Source: Ewingella sp963519305 (GTDB lineage: Bacteria > Pseudomonadota > Gammaproteobacteria > Enterobacterales > Enterobacteriaceae). From it: 64,000 nt of DNA. Both the position numbers and the translations under genes were made by a program. Position 1 is the stretch's first letter. Each line of letters starts with the position of its first letter. The stretch spans positions 1-64,000 of the forward strand of contig CAUQMS010000008.1 of assembly GCA_963519305.1 (NCBI GenBank), in the 5' to 3' direction. The notes under the pieces were generated by a model. The model worked only from the letters and a program-made list of their open reading frames with translations, was not told the origin of the DNA and made no database searches. Shown here piece after piece: positions 40,970-49,129 of this stretch.

Positions 40970-42313
40970 TTATCCGTTACGCTTAGACGGCGTACCGCTA
41001 CGGCGTGCGGGAGCAACCTGAGTATGACGCTTCACGGCGCGGCGGATCTGGTTAGCCTTCACACGACGACGATCACGTTCAACCGGCAGTTTGCTGACGG
41101 TCTCTTCCTGCATCTCCACCAGCGTACGCAGGTAGTTTGTTTCGGGCAGATCCAGTTCTTTATAACCGCCGCGAGGCAGGCCTTTAGGCAGGGTCAAATC
41201 GCCGTAACGAACGCGGATCAGACGGCTAACCTGTACGCCTACCGCTTCCCACAACCGGCGAACTTCGCGGTTACGGCCTTCGGTCAACGTGACATTGTAC
41301 CACTGGTTCAGGCCTTCGCCGCCCTGGTATTTGATGCTGCGGAAGGCGGCAGGACCGTCTTCGAGCTGCACGCCACGACTCAGTTGTTTGATTTTCTCAT
41401 CGTCAATCTGGCCGAATACGCGCACAGCATATTCACGCTCAACTTCACGACTTGGGTGCATCAGGCGGTTCGCCAGCTCACCGTCGGTGGTGAACAGCAG
41501 CAGGCCGGAGGTGTTGACATCAAGACGACCCACCGCCACCCAGCGTGAACCACGCATTTTTGGCAGACGGTCGAATACGGTCGGACGGCCTTCCGGATCG
41601 CTGCGGGTACACAACTCGCCTTCCGGCTTGTAGTACGCCAGCACGCGGCAGACGGTGTCCTGAGATTCGATGATCGACAGAACGTGGCCATCGAGACGAA
41701 TTTTCGTACCGGCAACCATTTCTACGCGGTCACCGAGTGCGGCAATTTTACCATCAACGCTGATACGGCCAGCCTGTAGCATCGCTTCCACTTCACGGCG
41801 TGAACCATGGCCGGCGCGGGCGAGGATCTTTTGCAGTTTTTCGCTCTGACCTTCAGTGCTGTCGAGGGCGTTTTTTGGCTTTTCGTATTTTGGTTCGTCG
41901 TCTTCGGGCGCATCAACGTCGTTTTTCACTACCGCTGCGGCCGCTTTTGGCTTGGCACCACGGGATTTTTCAAAACGCGGTTTGTCGCTGCGGGCGCTGT
42001 CAGGACGCGCTTTATCGTTACGATCCGGGCGGCCGCCTTCAGGGCGAGCTTTGCCTGTGCGCGGTTTTTCGATCCGTGAATCACTGCGTGCGGAATCTGG
42101 ACGGGCTTTATCGGTGCGTGATTTGTCATTACGTGACTTATCAGAACGCGCCTTATCCGTTTGGGGCTTTTCGCCGCGCTTTTCAGCACGCGTTGGCTCA
42201 GGACGGCCTTTGGCTGCGCCTGAATTTCTGCCGCTTTTAGGTTTGTCAGTGGCCGAACGGCCCGGTTTGGATCTGTCGCTAGTATGCTTCTGGGAATTAA
42301 ACTTCTCGCTCAT
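40970..42313 (-). CDS. rluB: 23S rRNA pseudouridine(2605) synthase RluB with long N-terminal repeat extension
   Basis: RluB converts U2605 of 23S rRNA to pseudouridine. The usual protein starts at SEKLQKILARAGHGSRREVE (S4 domain), which here is residue 157; the catalytic Asp265 is in VGRLDVNTSGLLLFT. The first 156 residues are a low-complexity, highly charged tract with degenerate TDKARSDKSR-type units (about residues 50-115). No ATG, GTG or TTG lies at the canonical start position, so translation must begin upstream and the extension is real. A good ribosome site (GAGG) precedes the ATG at 42313. The tract probably binds RNA or the ribosome; that is inference. Confidence 0.93.
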   Translation of the reverse strand: MSEKFNSQKHTSDRSKPGRSATDKPKSGRNSGAAKGRPEPTRAEKRGEKPQTDKARSDKSRNDKSRTDKARPDSARSDSRIEKPRTGKARPEGGRPDRNDKARPDSARSDKPRFEKSRGAKPKAAAAVVKNDVDAPEDDEPKYEKPKNALDSTEGQSEKLQKILARAGHGSRREVEAMLQAGRISVDGKIAALGDRVEMVAGTKIRLDGHVLSIIESQDTVCRVLAYYKPEGELCTRSDPEGRPTVFDRLPKMRGSRWVAVGRLDVNTSGLLLFTTDGELANRLMHPSREVEREYAVRVFGQIDDEKIKQLSRGVQLEDGPAAFRSIKYQGGEGLNQWYNVTLTEGRNREVRRLWEAVGVQVSRLIRVRYGDLTLPKGLPRGGYKELDLPETNYLRTLVEMQEETVSKLPVERDRRRVKANQIRRAVKRHTQVAPARRSGTPSKRNG

Positions 42314-42524
42314 TGAGCAGCCTCATTTGTCGCCTTCACAGGCGTCGGGGAGAGCCGGCAGCACGATGTGACCCATCGTCTGCCCGCCAGAATTAGTATC
42401 AGTTCAGTACATATTGAATAAGTCAGCGGCTGTTGCGGAATTCCTGTGTGACACAGGGAGGACTTCACGTCGCAAATACAGCATTGCTTATCAAAACAAC
42501 GACTTATGAAAAGTCAGCCCGCCA

Positions 42525-42552
42525 TTATACACAATTTCACTGTTTTTGTATC
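42525..42552 (-). promoter_or_regulatory. Possible rluB promoter
   Basis: On the minus strand TATAAT (42530-42525) is preceded 16 bp upstream by GATACA, a weak -35. It predicts an untranslated leader of about 205 nt for rluB. Confidence 0.4.
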
Positions 42553-42577
42553 TCTCTGCGGGCTGATTTATGTGCCC

Positions 42578-43198
42578 CTACAAGAACGGCGTCGGGTCGC
42601 CGGCCCCTTCGCGTACCACTTCTGGCGCAGATTCGGTCAGGTCCACTACCGTGGTTGGCTGCTGTCCAATCGTACCGCCGTGGATGATCAGATCCACCAG
42701 CTTGCCCAGATTATCTTTAATATCGTCTGGGTCTGATTCGGCAAAATCATTACCCGGCAGCATCAGGGTGGTGGACATCAGCGGTTCGCCGAGTACGTCC
42801 AGCAGTGCCAGTGCAATCGGATTTGACGGCACACGCAGACCGATAGTTTTACGCTTTTCACTCATCAGACGGCGCGGCACTTCTTTGGTCGCTTTCAGAA
42901 TGAAAGTGTAATTTCCCGGCGTATTGTTTTTGATCAGACGAAATGCGGTGTTATCCACATAGGCGTAGGTCGAAAGCTCAGAGAGATCGCGGCAGACCAG
43001 CGTGAAGTTATGGTTGCCATCCAGCTGACGGATGCGGCAAATTCGCTCCATCGCGTTTTTGTCTTCCAGACGACAGCCGAGTGCGTAACCGGAATCGGTC
43101 GGGTACACAATAACGGCGCCTTTACGCAAAATATCCACGGCCTGATTGATCAGACGCGGCTGCGGGTTCTCGGGGTGAATATAGAAAAATTGACTCAT
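42578..43198 (-). CDS. yciO: YciO, Sua5/YrdC-like protein
   Basis: YciO is a homologue of the threonylcarbamoyl-AMP synthase YrdC/TsaC; it is usually regarded as a stand-alone YrdC-fold protein. The 206-residue protein has the fold pattern GAVIVYPTDSGYALGCRL, FTLVCRDLSEL, TFILKATKEVPRRL and TIGLRVPSNPIALALL. It is 15 bp downstream of rnm on the same strand, so the two are probably one transcript. Confidence 0.92.
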   Translation of the reverse strand: MSQFFYIHPENPQPRLINQAVDILRKGAVIVYPTDSGYALGCRLEDKNAMERICRIRQLDGNHNFTLVCRDLSELSTYAYVDNTAFRLIKNNTPGNYTFILKATKEVPRRLMSEKRKTIGLRVPSNPIALALLDVLGEPLMSTTLMLPGNDFAESDPDDIKDNLGKLVDLIIHGGTIGQQPTTVVDLTESAPEVVREGAGDPTPFL

Positions 43199-43213
43199 AA
43201 TTCCCTTCTTAAC

Positions 43214-44119
43214 TCATTCTGTAATGGGGGCTGTGCGTGTGGGTTCCGCCCACGCTTGCCACACCGGTTCAACACCGGCGGGAAGCCACAGTTTGCGCCC
43301 CAGCTCTATCCAGGAGCAGGGCTGATGAAAGTCAGATCCCTGCGATGCCAGTAAATTATAGTCTCTTGCGAAGGCGGCGAGCTGGCTTCGTTCATTGGGT
43401 GCCTGCTGGCACTGGGCGACCTCCATCGCGTCCCCGCCCTGTTCGGCAAAAAATGCCAGCAGTCGTTTTAGCCATTTAGTTGACAACCCATAACGTCCAG
43501 GATGGGCCACGACGGCCTGACCGCCGGACCGATGAATAGCATCCACCGCTTGTTCTATTGTACACCAGTGTGGTGGCACGTAGCCGGTCTTGCCCTTGGC
43601 GAGGTACTTTTTGAAGACCTGCGCAATGTTGTCGCATTTACCGATTTCCACCAGATAACGGGCAAAGTGCGCACGGGTAACCGCCCCGCCTTGCGCCAGG
43701 CGTAGTGCACCTTCCCAGGCACCGGTTATCAGGGCTTTCTCCAGCCGGCGTCCCATCTCCTGCGCACGTTCGACACGCAAGGCAGCCTGTGAAGCCAGTA
43801 AGGTTTGCATCGCCGGATGTTGGGGATCTATGCCCAGACCAACAATGTGAATTTCGTGATTTTCCCACAATGTGGAGATCTCAACACCGCTGATAAGCTG
43901 TAAAGGAAGATTCTGTTCAGCTATAGCCTGCGCCGCCCGGGCCAACCCTTCCGTCGTGTCATGGTCAGTGATGGCCAGCACGCCCACCCGCATTTCTACG
44001 GCACGGGCGACCAGCGCTTCAGGCGACAAATATCCGTCAGAAGCCGTGGTATGGCTGTGCAGATCATAGAGTGTGAAGGCGGTGCTGGGTTCTGGAATAT
44101 CGGTGGCGATTGAAGTCAT
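43214..44119 (-). CDS. rnm: PHP-domain 5'-3' exoribonuclease Rnm (RNase AM, YciV/TrpH)
   Basis: This metal-dependent PHP phosphoesterase in E. coli acts as a 5'-3' exonuclease on short RNA and on the 5' ends of rRNAs, and can act on 3',5'-bisnucleotides. The 301-residue protein has YDLHSHTTASDGYLSPE (metal site), GVLAITDHDTTEGLA, GVEISTLW and ASQGSDFHQP, which supply the His and Asp ligands. It is divergent from the trp operon, as in E. coli (hence the name trpH). Length is typical (293 in E. coli). Confidence 0.94.
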   Translation of the reverse strand: MTSIATDIPEPSTAFTLYDLHSHTTASDGYLSPEALVARAVEMRVGVLAITDHDTTEGLARAAQAIAEQNLPLQLISGVEISTLWENHEIHIVGLGIDPQHPAMQTLLASQAALRVERAQEMGRRLEKALITGAWEGALRLAQGGAVTRAHFARYLVEIGKCDNIAQVFKKYLAKGKTGYVPPHWCTIEQAVDAIHRSGGQAVVAHPGRYGLSTKWLKRLLAFFAEQGGDAMEVAQCQQAPNERSQLAAFARDYNLLASQGSDFHQPCSWIELGRKLWLPAGVEPVWQAWAEPTRTAPITE

Positions 44120-44286
44120 AAAAGTAAGAGTAGTTAAACCTGTTGCTGAAAGCGGCGTTTATCATAACCCGTTAACAGCCTTCGGGTTAACCCTATCTGC
44201 CCTGACAACGCACGTATGCCAAGGGTAAAGGCAGGTATCGCGAGGGTTTTAATCTTCTGAGTCATCAAGAAAGATGTAAAAGAGGG

Positions 44287-44321
44287 TTGACTAACGCCTC
44301 TCGAACTAGTTTACTAGTACA
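44287..44321 (+). promoter_or_regulatory. trp promoter and TrpR operator
   Basis: TTGACT (44287-44292) is a -35 and TTTACT (44310-44315) the -10, 17 bp apart. The -10 lies inside the palindrome CGAACTAGTTTACTAGTACA (44302-44321), an excellent TrpR operator (E. coli: CGAACTAGTTAACTAGTACG). So repressor and polymerase compete as in E. coli. The rest of 44120-44286 holds nothing else that I can identify. Confidence 0.93.
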
Positions 44322-44375
44322 CAAGTTCACGGGTAACGTGATAACTATTTTTGCAACGACGAAGGGTGTCTGATG

Positions 44376-44438
44376 ATGAACATTTCAATGATTTCTGTAC
44401 TCAGCTGGTGGCGCCACTTCCCTTCGCGGGCGGTGTGA
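44376..44438 (+). CDS. trpL: trp operon leader peptide TrpL
   Basis: The leader reads MNISMISVLSWWRHFPSRAV and stops with TGA. The adjacent Trp codons (44406-44411) are the tryptophan sensor. An ATG one codon earlier (44373) is also possible; AAGGGTG precedes both. Confidence 0.9.
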   Translation: MNISMISVLSWWRHFPSRAV

Positions 44439-44498
44439 TCACGCATAGCTGTTAACAGACATGCAGATACCCGAAGCCCGCTGATTGCGGGCTTTTTT
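44426..44498 (+). terminator. trp attenuator with antiterminator segment
   Basis: Segments 3 and 4, AAGCCCGC (44475-44482) and GCGGGC(44487-44492), form the terminator stem followed by six Ts. Segment 2 contains GCGGGC (44426-44431), which can pair instead with GCCCGC (44476-44481) of segment 3 to form the antiterminator. Stalling at the Trp codons of trpL would favour that pairing. Confidence 0.88.
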
Positions 44499-44543
44499 AT
44501 GGCCGTCTTCTTATCCATTTGGTAGAAAATTTCAGGAAGCAAC

Positions 44544-46106
44544 ATGACTATTCAACGACCTCGATTAGAACTGCTGACCGCACAAGGAAGTTACCGTGGT
44601 GACCCGACGGCCATCTTCCACCAGCTTTGTGGTGCGCGTCCCGCGACCTTGTTACTGGAATCGGCGGAGATCACCAGCAAACAGAATCTGAAAAGTCTGC
44701 TGGTGATTGACAGTGCGCTGCGCATTACCGCGCTTGGCAATAAAGTTTCCGTGCAGGCTCTGACCGCCAACGGGGCCTCGCTGCTGCCGCTGATGGATGT
44801 CGCACTGCCCGACGATGTCCATAACGATGTGCGACCTAACGGCCGCGAACTGACTTTCCCGGCCATCGACCAGATGCAGGAAGAGGATGCCCGTCTGCGT
44901 TCACGTTCCGTGTTTGATGCGCTGCGCAGCATTCTGGATCTGGTAGAAACGCCCGAAGAAGAGCGCGAGGCCATGCTGCTCGGTGGCCTTTTCGCTTACG
45001 ACTTAGTCGCCGGATTTGAAGATTTACCGCAACTGCGTGCCGACCAGCGCTGCCCGGATTTCTGTTTCTATCTGTCAGAAACCTTACTGGTTCTCGATCA
45101 CCAAAACCGCAGCAGCCGTTTGCAGGCCAGCCTGTTTACGCCGGACAGCGAGGAAAAACAGCGTCTGCATGCCCGCCTCGAACAGTTGCAACATCAGCTG
45201 CAATTGCCGCCGCACGCTATTCCTCATCAGGACGTGACGGACATGAAACTTAGCGTCAATCAGAGTGACGAAGAGTTTGGTGCCGTGGTTGAGCAGATGA
45301 AAGAAGGCATCCGCGCCGGAGAAATTTTTCAGGTTGTGCCTTCGCGCCGTTTCTCCCTGCCTTGCCCTGCCCCCCTGGCAGCTTATGAAACGCTGAAAAA
45401 CAACAATCCAAGCCCGTATATGTTCTTCATGCAGGACAACGATTTCACCCTGTTCGGTGCGTCGCCAGAAAGTGCGCTGAAATATGACGCCACTAACCGC
45501 AAGATTGAGATCTACCCCATTGCCGGTACCCGCCCGCGCGGCCGCCGTGCAGACGGCTCGCTGGATCGCGATCTCGACAGCCGCATCGAACTGGAAATGC
45601 GTACCGACCACAAAGAGCTGGCCGAGCACCTGATGCTGGTAGATTTAGCGCGCAACGATCTGGCGCGTATTTGTGAGCCGGGCAGCCGCTATGTCGCTGA
45701 CCTGACCAAAGTTGACCGTTACTCCTTCGTGATGCATCTGGTCTCCCGGGTGGTCGGAACCCTGCGTGCGGATCTCGACGTGCTGCACGCCTATCAGGCC
45801 GTCATGAACATGGGCACGCTTACCGGTGCGCCGAAAGTGCGTGCCATGCAGCTGATTGCCGGTTCTGAAAAAAGCCGTCGCGGCAGCTATGGTGGCGCGG
45901 TGGGTTATTTCACCGCTCAGGGTGATCTCGATACCTGCATTGTTATCCGCTCGGCCTATGTAGAAGACGGCATTGCCACCGTTCAGGCCGGCGGCGGCGT
46001 AGTTCTGGACTCCGTTCCGCAGGCCGAAGCTGACGAAACCCGCAATAAAGCCCGTGCCGTGCTGCGTGCCATCGCCACTGCCCACAATGCCAAAGAGGTA
46101 TTTTAA
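44544..46106 (+). CDS. trpE: Anthranilate synthase component I TrpE
   Basis: TrpE makes anthranilate from chorismate using ammonia supplied by TrpG. The 520-residue protein has the tryptophan feedback motif LLLES (Ser40) near the N-terminus and the chorismate-binding C-terminal domain (IFQVVPSRRFS, GASPESALKYD, IAGTRPRGRRADG, DLARNDLARI, GTLTGAPKVRAMQLI, RSAYVEDGIATVQAGGGVV). It begins 45 bp after the attenuator and is followed by trpG with a one-base gap. Confidence 0.97.
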   Translation: MTIQRPRLELLTAQGSYRGDPTAIFHQLCGARPATLLLESAEITSKQNLKSLLVIDSALRITALGNKVSVQALTANGASLLPLMDVALPDDVHNDVRPNGRELTFPAIDQMQEEDARLRSRSVFDALRSILDLVETPEEEREAMLLGGLFAYDLVAGFEDLPQLRADQRCPDFCFYLSETLLVLDHQNRSSRLQASLFTPDSEEKQRLHARLEQLQHQLQLPPHAIPHQDVTDMKLSVNQSDEEFGAVVEQMKEGIRAGEIFQVVPSRRFSLPCPAPLAAYETLKNNNPSPYMFFMQDNDFTLFGASPESALKYDATNRKIEIYPIAGTRPRGRRADGSLDRDLDSRIELEMRTDHKELAEHLMLVDLARNDLARICEPGSRYVADLTKVDRYSFVMHLVSRVVGTLRADLDVLHAYQAVMNMGTLTGAPKVRAMQLIAGSEKSRRGSYGGAVGYFTAQGDLDTCIVIRSAYVEDGIATVQAGGGVVLDSVPQAEADETRNKARAVLRAIATAHNAKEVF

Positions 46107-46107
46107 G

Positions 46108-46686
46108 ATGGCCGATATTTTACTGATTGATAACGTGGATTCGTTCACCTACAACCTGGTGGATCAGCTGCGCTCCAGCGGCCACAACGTGGTGATTTAC
46201 CGTAACCAGATCCCGGCCGACGTGATCCTCGAAAAACTGAGCCAGCTGGAAAAGCCGGTACTGATGCTATCCCCCGGCCCCGGCACGCCGTCAGAAGCGG
46301 GCTGTATGCCTGAACTGCTGAAACGTCTGCGCGGTCAGTTGCCTATCATCGGCATCTGTCTGGGACACCAGGCCATTGTGGAAACCTACGGCGGATATGT
46401 CGGACAGGCCGGTGAGATCCTGCACGGTAAAGCCTCCTCTATTACGCATGACGACGAAGGCATGTTCGCCGGGATGAACAACCCGTTACCGGTGGCGCGT
46501 TACCATTCGTTGGTCGGTAGCCAAATCCCGGATGGGCTGACGGTTAACGCCCGCTATGGCGATATGGTGATGGCCGTGCGTCACGATAAAGATCGTGTTT
46601 GCGGCTTCCAGTTCCATCCGGAATCCATTTTAACGTCTCAGGGTGCCCGTCTGTTAGAGCAGACACTGGCCTGGGCTTTGGCATAA
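46108..46686 (+). CDS. trpG: Anthranilate synthase component II TrpG (glutamine amidotransferase)
   Basis: TrpG is the class I glutaminase that feeds ammonia to TrpE. The catalytic triad is Cys84 (GICLGHQAI), His170 and Glu172 (FQFHPES). It starts at the ATG at 46108, one base after the trpE stop; the frame to 46054 lies inside trpE. At 192 residues it is a stand-alone TrpG. In E. coli it is fused to the N-terminus of TrpD; here a separate trpD begins 15 bp later. Confidence 0.96.
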   Translation: MADILLIDNVDSFTYNLVDQLRSSGHNVVIYRNQIPADVILEKLSQLEKPVLMLSPGPGTPSEAGCMPELLKRLRGQLPIIGICLGHQAIVETYGGYVGQAGEILHGKASSITHDDEGMFAGMNNPLPVARYHSLVGSQIPDGLTVNARYGDMVMAVRHDKDRVCGFQFHPESILTSQGARLLEQTLAWALA

Positions 46687-46701
46687 GACGAGGTGCTGAC
46701 A

Positions 46702-47715
46702 ATGAAAACTCAAACCATTTCCGGCATCCTCGAAAACCTGTATCGCGCTCAGGTGATGACGCAGGAAGAGAGCCAGCAGTTATTTACCGCCATCGTGAAT
46801 GGCGAACTGGAGCCTGCGCAATTAGCGGCTGCCTTAATCAGCATGAAAGTGCGCGGTGAGCAACCGGCAGAAATCGCCGGTGCAGCACAGGCGCTGCTGG
46901 CCCATGCCGAGCCTTTCCCACGTCCTGAATATCAGTTCGCGGACATCGTCGGTACCGGCGGTGACGGCACCAACAGCATCAACATTTCTACCGCCAGCGC
47001 CTTTGTTGCTGCGGCCTGCGGCGTCCGCGTCGCTAAACACGGCAACCGCAGCGTTTCAAGCCGCTCCGGTTCCTCAGATTTGCTGGCAGCCTTTGGTATT
47101 GAGCTGAATATGCCTGCAGAACAGTCCCGCGCAGCGCTGGATGATTTAGGCATCTGTTTCCTGTTCGCGCCGCAGTATCACACGGGTTTTCGCCACGCGA
47201 TGCCGGTACGTAAAGCGCTGAAAACCCGCACGCTGTTCAACGTACTGGGCCCGTTGATTAACCCGGCACGTCCGCCGCTGGCGTTGATTGGGGTTTACAG
47301 TCCGGAACTGGTACGTCCGATTGCTGAAACGCTGCGCACCCTCGGTTATGAGCGTGCAGCAGTGGTTCACGGAGGTGGAATGGATGAAGTGGCGATCCAC
47401 GCACCAACTCAGGTTGCCGAGCTGAAAAATGGCGAAATCACGACTTATGAACTGACGCCAGAGGACTTCGGGCTGGACAATTATCCTGTCGAAGCACTGC
47501 TGGGCGGCGAGCCGGAAGAAAACCGTGACATTCTGGCACGCTTATTACAAGGTAAAGGAGATCCGGCACATGAAGCCGCAGTGGCCGCCAATGTGGCGAT
47601 GCTATTGCGCCTTTTCGGTCAGGAAAATTTAAAGCAAAACGCACAGCAGGCTTTGGAAGTAATACGCAGCGGCGCAGCATTCCAGCGTGTTACCGCATTG
47701 GCAGCAAGAGGATAA
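46702..47715 (+). CDS. trpD: Anthranilate phosphoribosyltransferase TrpD
   Basis: TrpD joins anthranilate with PRPP. The 337-residue protein has the PRPP-binding DIVGTGGDGTNSINIST (84-89 is GTGGDG), AKHGNRSVSSRSGSSDLL, and VHGGGMDEVAIHAPT. I take the ATG at 46702 (MKTQTISGILENLY) after GACGAGG; the GTG at 46693 is a less likely start. It is a free-standing enzyme, unlike the E. coli TrpGD fusion. Confidence 0.96.
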   Translation: MKTQTISGILENLYRAQVMTQEESQQLFTAIVNGELEPAQLAAALISMKVRGEQPAEIAGAAQALLAHAEPFPRPEYQFADIVGTGGDGTNSINISTASAFVAAACGVRVAKHGNRSVSSRSGSSDLLAAFGIELNMPAEQSRAALDDLGICFLFAPQYHTGFRHAMPVRKALKTRTLFNVLGPLINPARPPLALIGVYSPELVRPIAETLRTLGYERAAVVHGGGMDEVAIHAPTQVAELKNGEITTYELTPEDFGLDNYPVEALLGGEPEENRDILARLLQGKGDPAHEAAVAANVAMLLRLFGQENLKQNAQQALEVIRSGAAFQRVTALAARG

Positions 47716-47718
47716 GTG

Positions 47719-49083
47719 ATGCAGCAGGAAACCGTGCTCCACAAAATTGTCCGCGATAAAGCAGTTTGGGTCGCGGCACGTAAAGAACAACAACCCCTGG
47801 CCAGCTTTCAAAACGAAATCAAACCCAGCCAGCGCAATTTCTACGAAGCCCTAAAAGGGACCAAAACGGTCTTCATTCTTGAATGTAAAAAGGCCTCGCC
47901 GTCCAAAGGCACCATCCGCGATAATTTTGATCCGGTAGAAATCGCCAGCGTCTATAAAGACTACGCCTCGGCCATTTCGGTATTGACGGATGAGAAGTAC
48001 TTCCAGGGCAGTTTCGATTTCCTGCCACTGGTGAGCAACGCCGTAACGCAGCCGGTGCTGTGTAAAGATTTTATCATCGATCCCTATCAGATCCATCTGG
48101 CGCGTTTTTATCAGGCCGATGCGATTTTGCTGATGCTGTCGGTACTTGATGACGAACAGTATGTGCAACTGGCCGCCGTGGCTCACAGCCTGAATATGGG
48201 CGTGCTGACCGAAGCCAGTAATGAAGAAGAACTGGAGCGCGCCGTTCAGCTGAAAGCCAAAGTGGTGGGTATCAATAACCGCGATCTGCGTGACCTCTCA
48301 ATTGATCTGGACAGCACCCGTCAGCTGGCACCCCGTGTACCGCACGGTGTGACGGTGATCAGTGAGTCGGGAATCAATAATTATGCGCAAATCCGTGAAC
48401 TGAGCCGCTTCGCCAATGGTTTCCTGATTGGCAGCGCACTGATGTCAGAAGCCGATCTGACCGGCGCAGTGCGCCGCGTGATGCTGGGGGATAATAAAGT
48501 GTGTGGCCTCACCCGCCCGCAGGATGCCTCGGTTGCTCATCACGCCGGTGCGATTTACGGCGGCCTGATTTTTGTCGGGAGTTCGCCACGCCATGTGAGC
48601 GTTGAGCAGGCAAAAGAAGTTCAGGCCGGCGCGCCGCTGAAATATGTCGGCGTATTCCGTGATGAAACACCAGCCCGCGTGGCCGACATTGCCCGATCAT
48701 TGCAGCTTTCAGCCGTTCAGCTGCATGGCGATGAGGATCAGGTTTATATCGATACCCTGCGCCCGCTGTTGCCAACACCGTGCCAAATTTGGAAAGCGCT
48801 GAGCGTCAAAGAGGTGATGCCTGCGCGTAACCTGACTCAGGTTGACCGTTACGTACTCGATAACGGCAAAGGCGGCACCGGTCAGAGTTTCGACTGGAGC
48901 AAACTGGCCGGACAGGATCTCAGTAACGTATTACTTGCCGGTGGTCTGCGGGCTGACAACATTGTCGATGCCGCACAGCTTGGTTGCGCGGGGCTGGATT
49001 TCAACTCCGGCGTTGAGCGTGAACCGGGCATTAAAGATGCCGATAAGATTACGGCCGTATTCCAGACATTGCGGGCTTACTGA
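47719..49083 (+). CDS. trpC: Bifunctional indole-3-glycerol-phosphate synthase / phosphoribosylanthranilate isomerase TrpC(F)
   Basis: This fused enzyme runs two consecutive steps: isomerisation of phosphoribosylanthranilate (C-terminal TrpF domain, about 257-454, KVCGLTRPQDA, VQLHGDEDQVYI) and ring closure to indole-3-glycerol phosphate (N-terminal TrpC domain, about 1-255, FILECKKASPSKG, LLMLSVLDDEQY, NRDLRDLSIDL). The 454-residue fusion is the enterobacterial form. Start at the ATG at 47719, three bases after the trpD stop. Confidence 0.97.
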   Translation: MQQETVLHKIVRDKAVWVAARKEQQPLASFQNEIKPSQRNFYEALKGTKTVFILECKKASPSKGTIRDNFDPVEIASVYKDYASAISVLTDEKYFQGSFDFLPLVSNAVTQPVLCKDFIIDPYQIHLARFYQADAILLMLSVLDDEQYVQLAAVAHSLNMGVLTEASNEEELERAVQLKAKVVGINNRDLRDLSIDLDSTRQLAPRVPHGVTVISESGINNYAQIRELSRFANGFLIGSALMSEADLTGAVRRVMLGDNKVCGLTRPQDASVAHHAGAIYGGLIFVGSSPRHVSVEQAKEVQAGAPLKYVGVFRDETPARVADIARSLQLSAVQLHGDEDQVYIDTLRPLLPTPCQIWKALSVKEVMPARNLTQVDRYVLDNGKGGTGQSFDWSKLAGQDLSNVLLAGGLRADNIVDAAQLGCAGLDFNSGVEREPGIKDADKITAVFQTLRAY

Positions 49084-49129
49084 TTTCCGCCCGCGATGCC
49101 GCAAATATTGACAGACAGGATGGAATAAC

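Noticed and set aside
41856..42371. 171-codon Arg/Ser/Phe-rich frame on the plus strand
   Set aside because: It is the antisense reading of the RluB repeat extension; the composition follows from the repeat.
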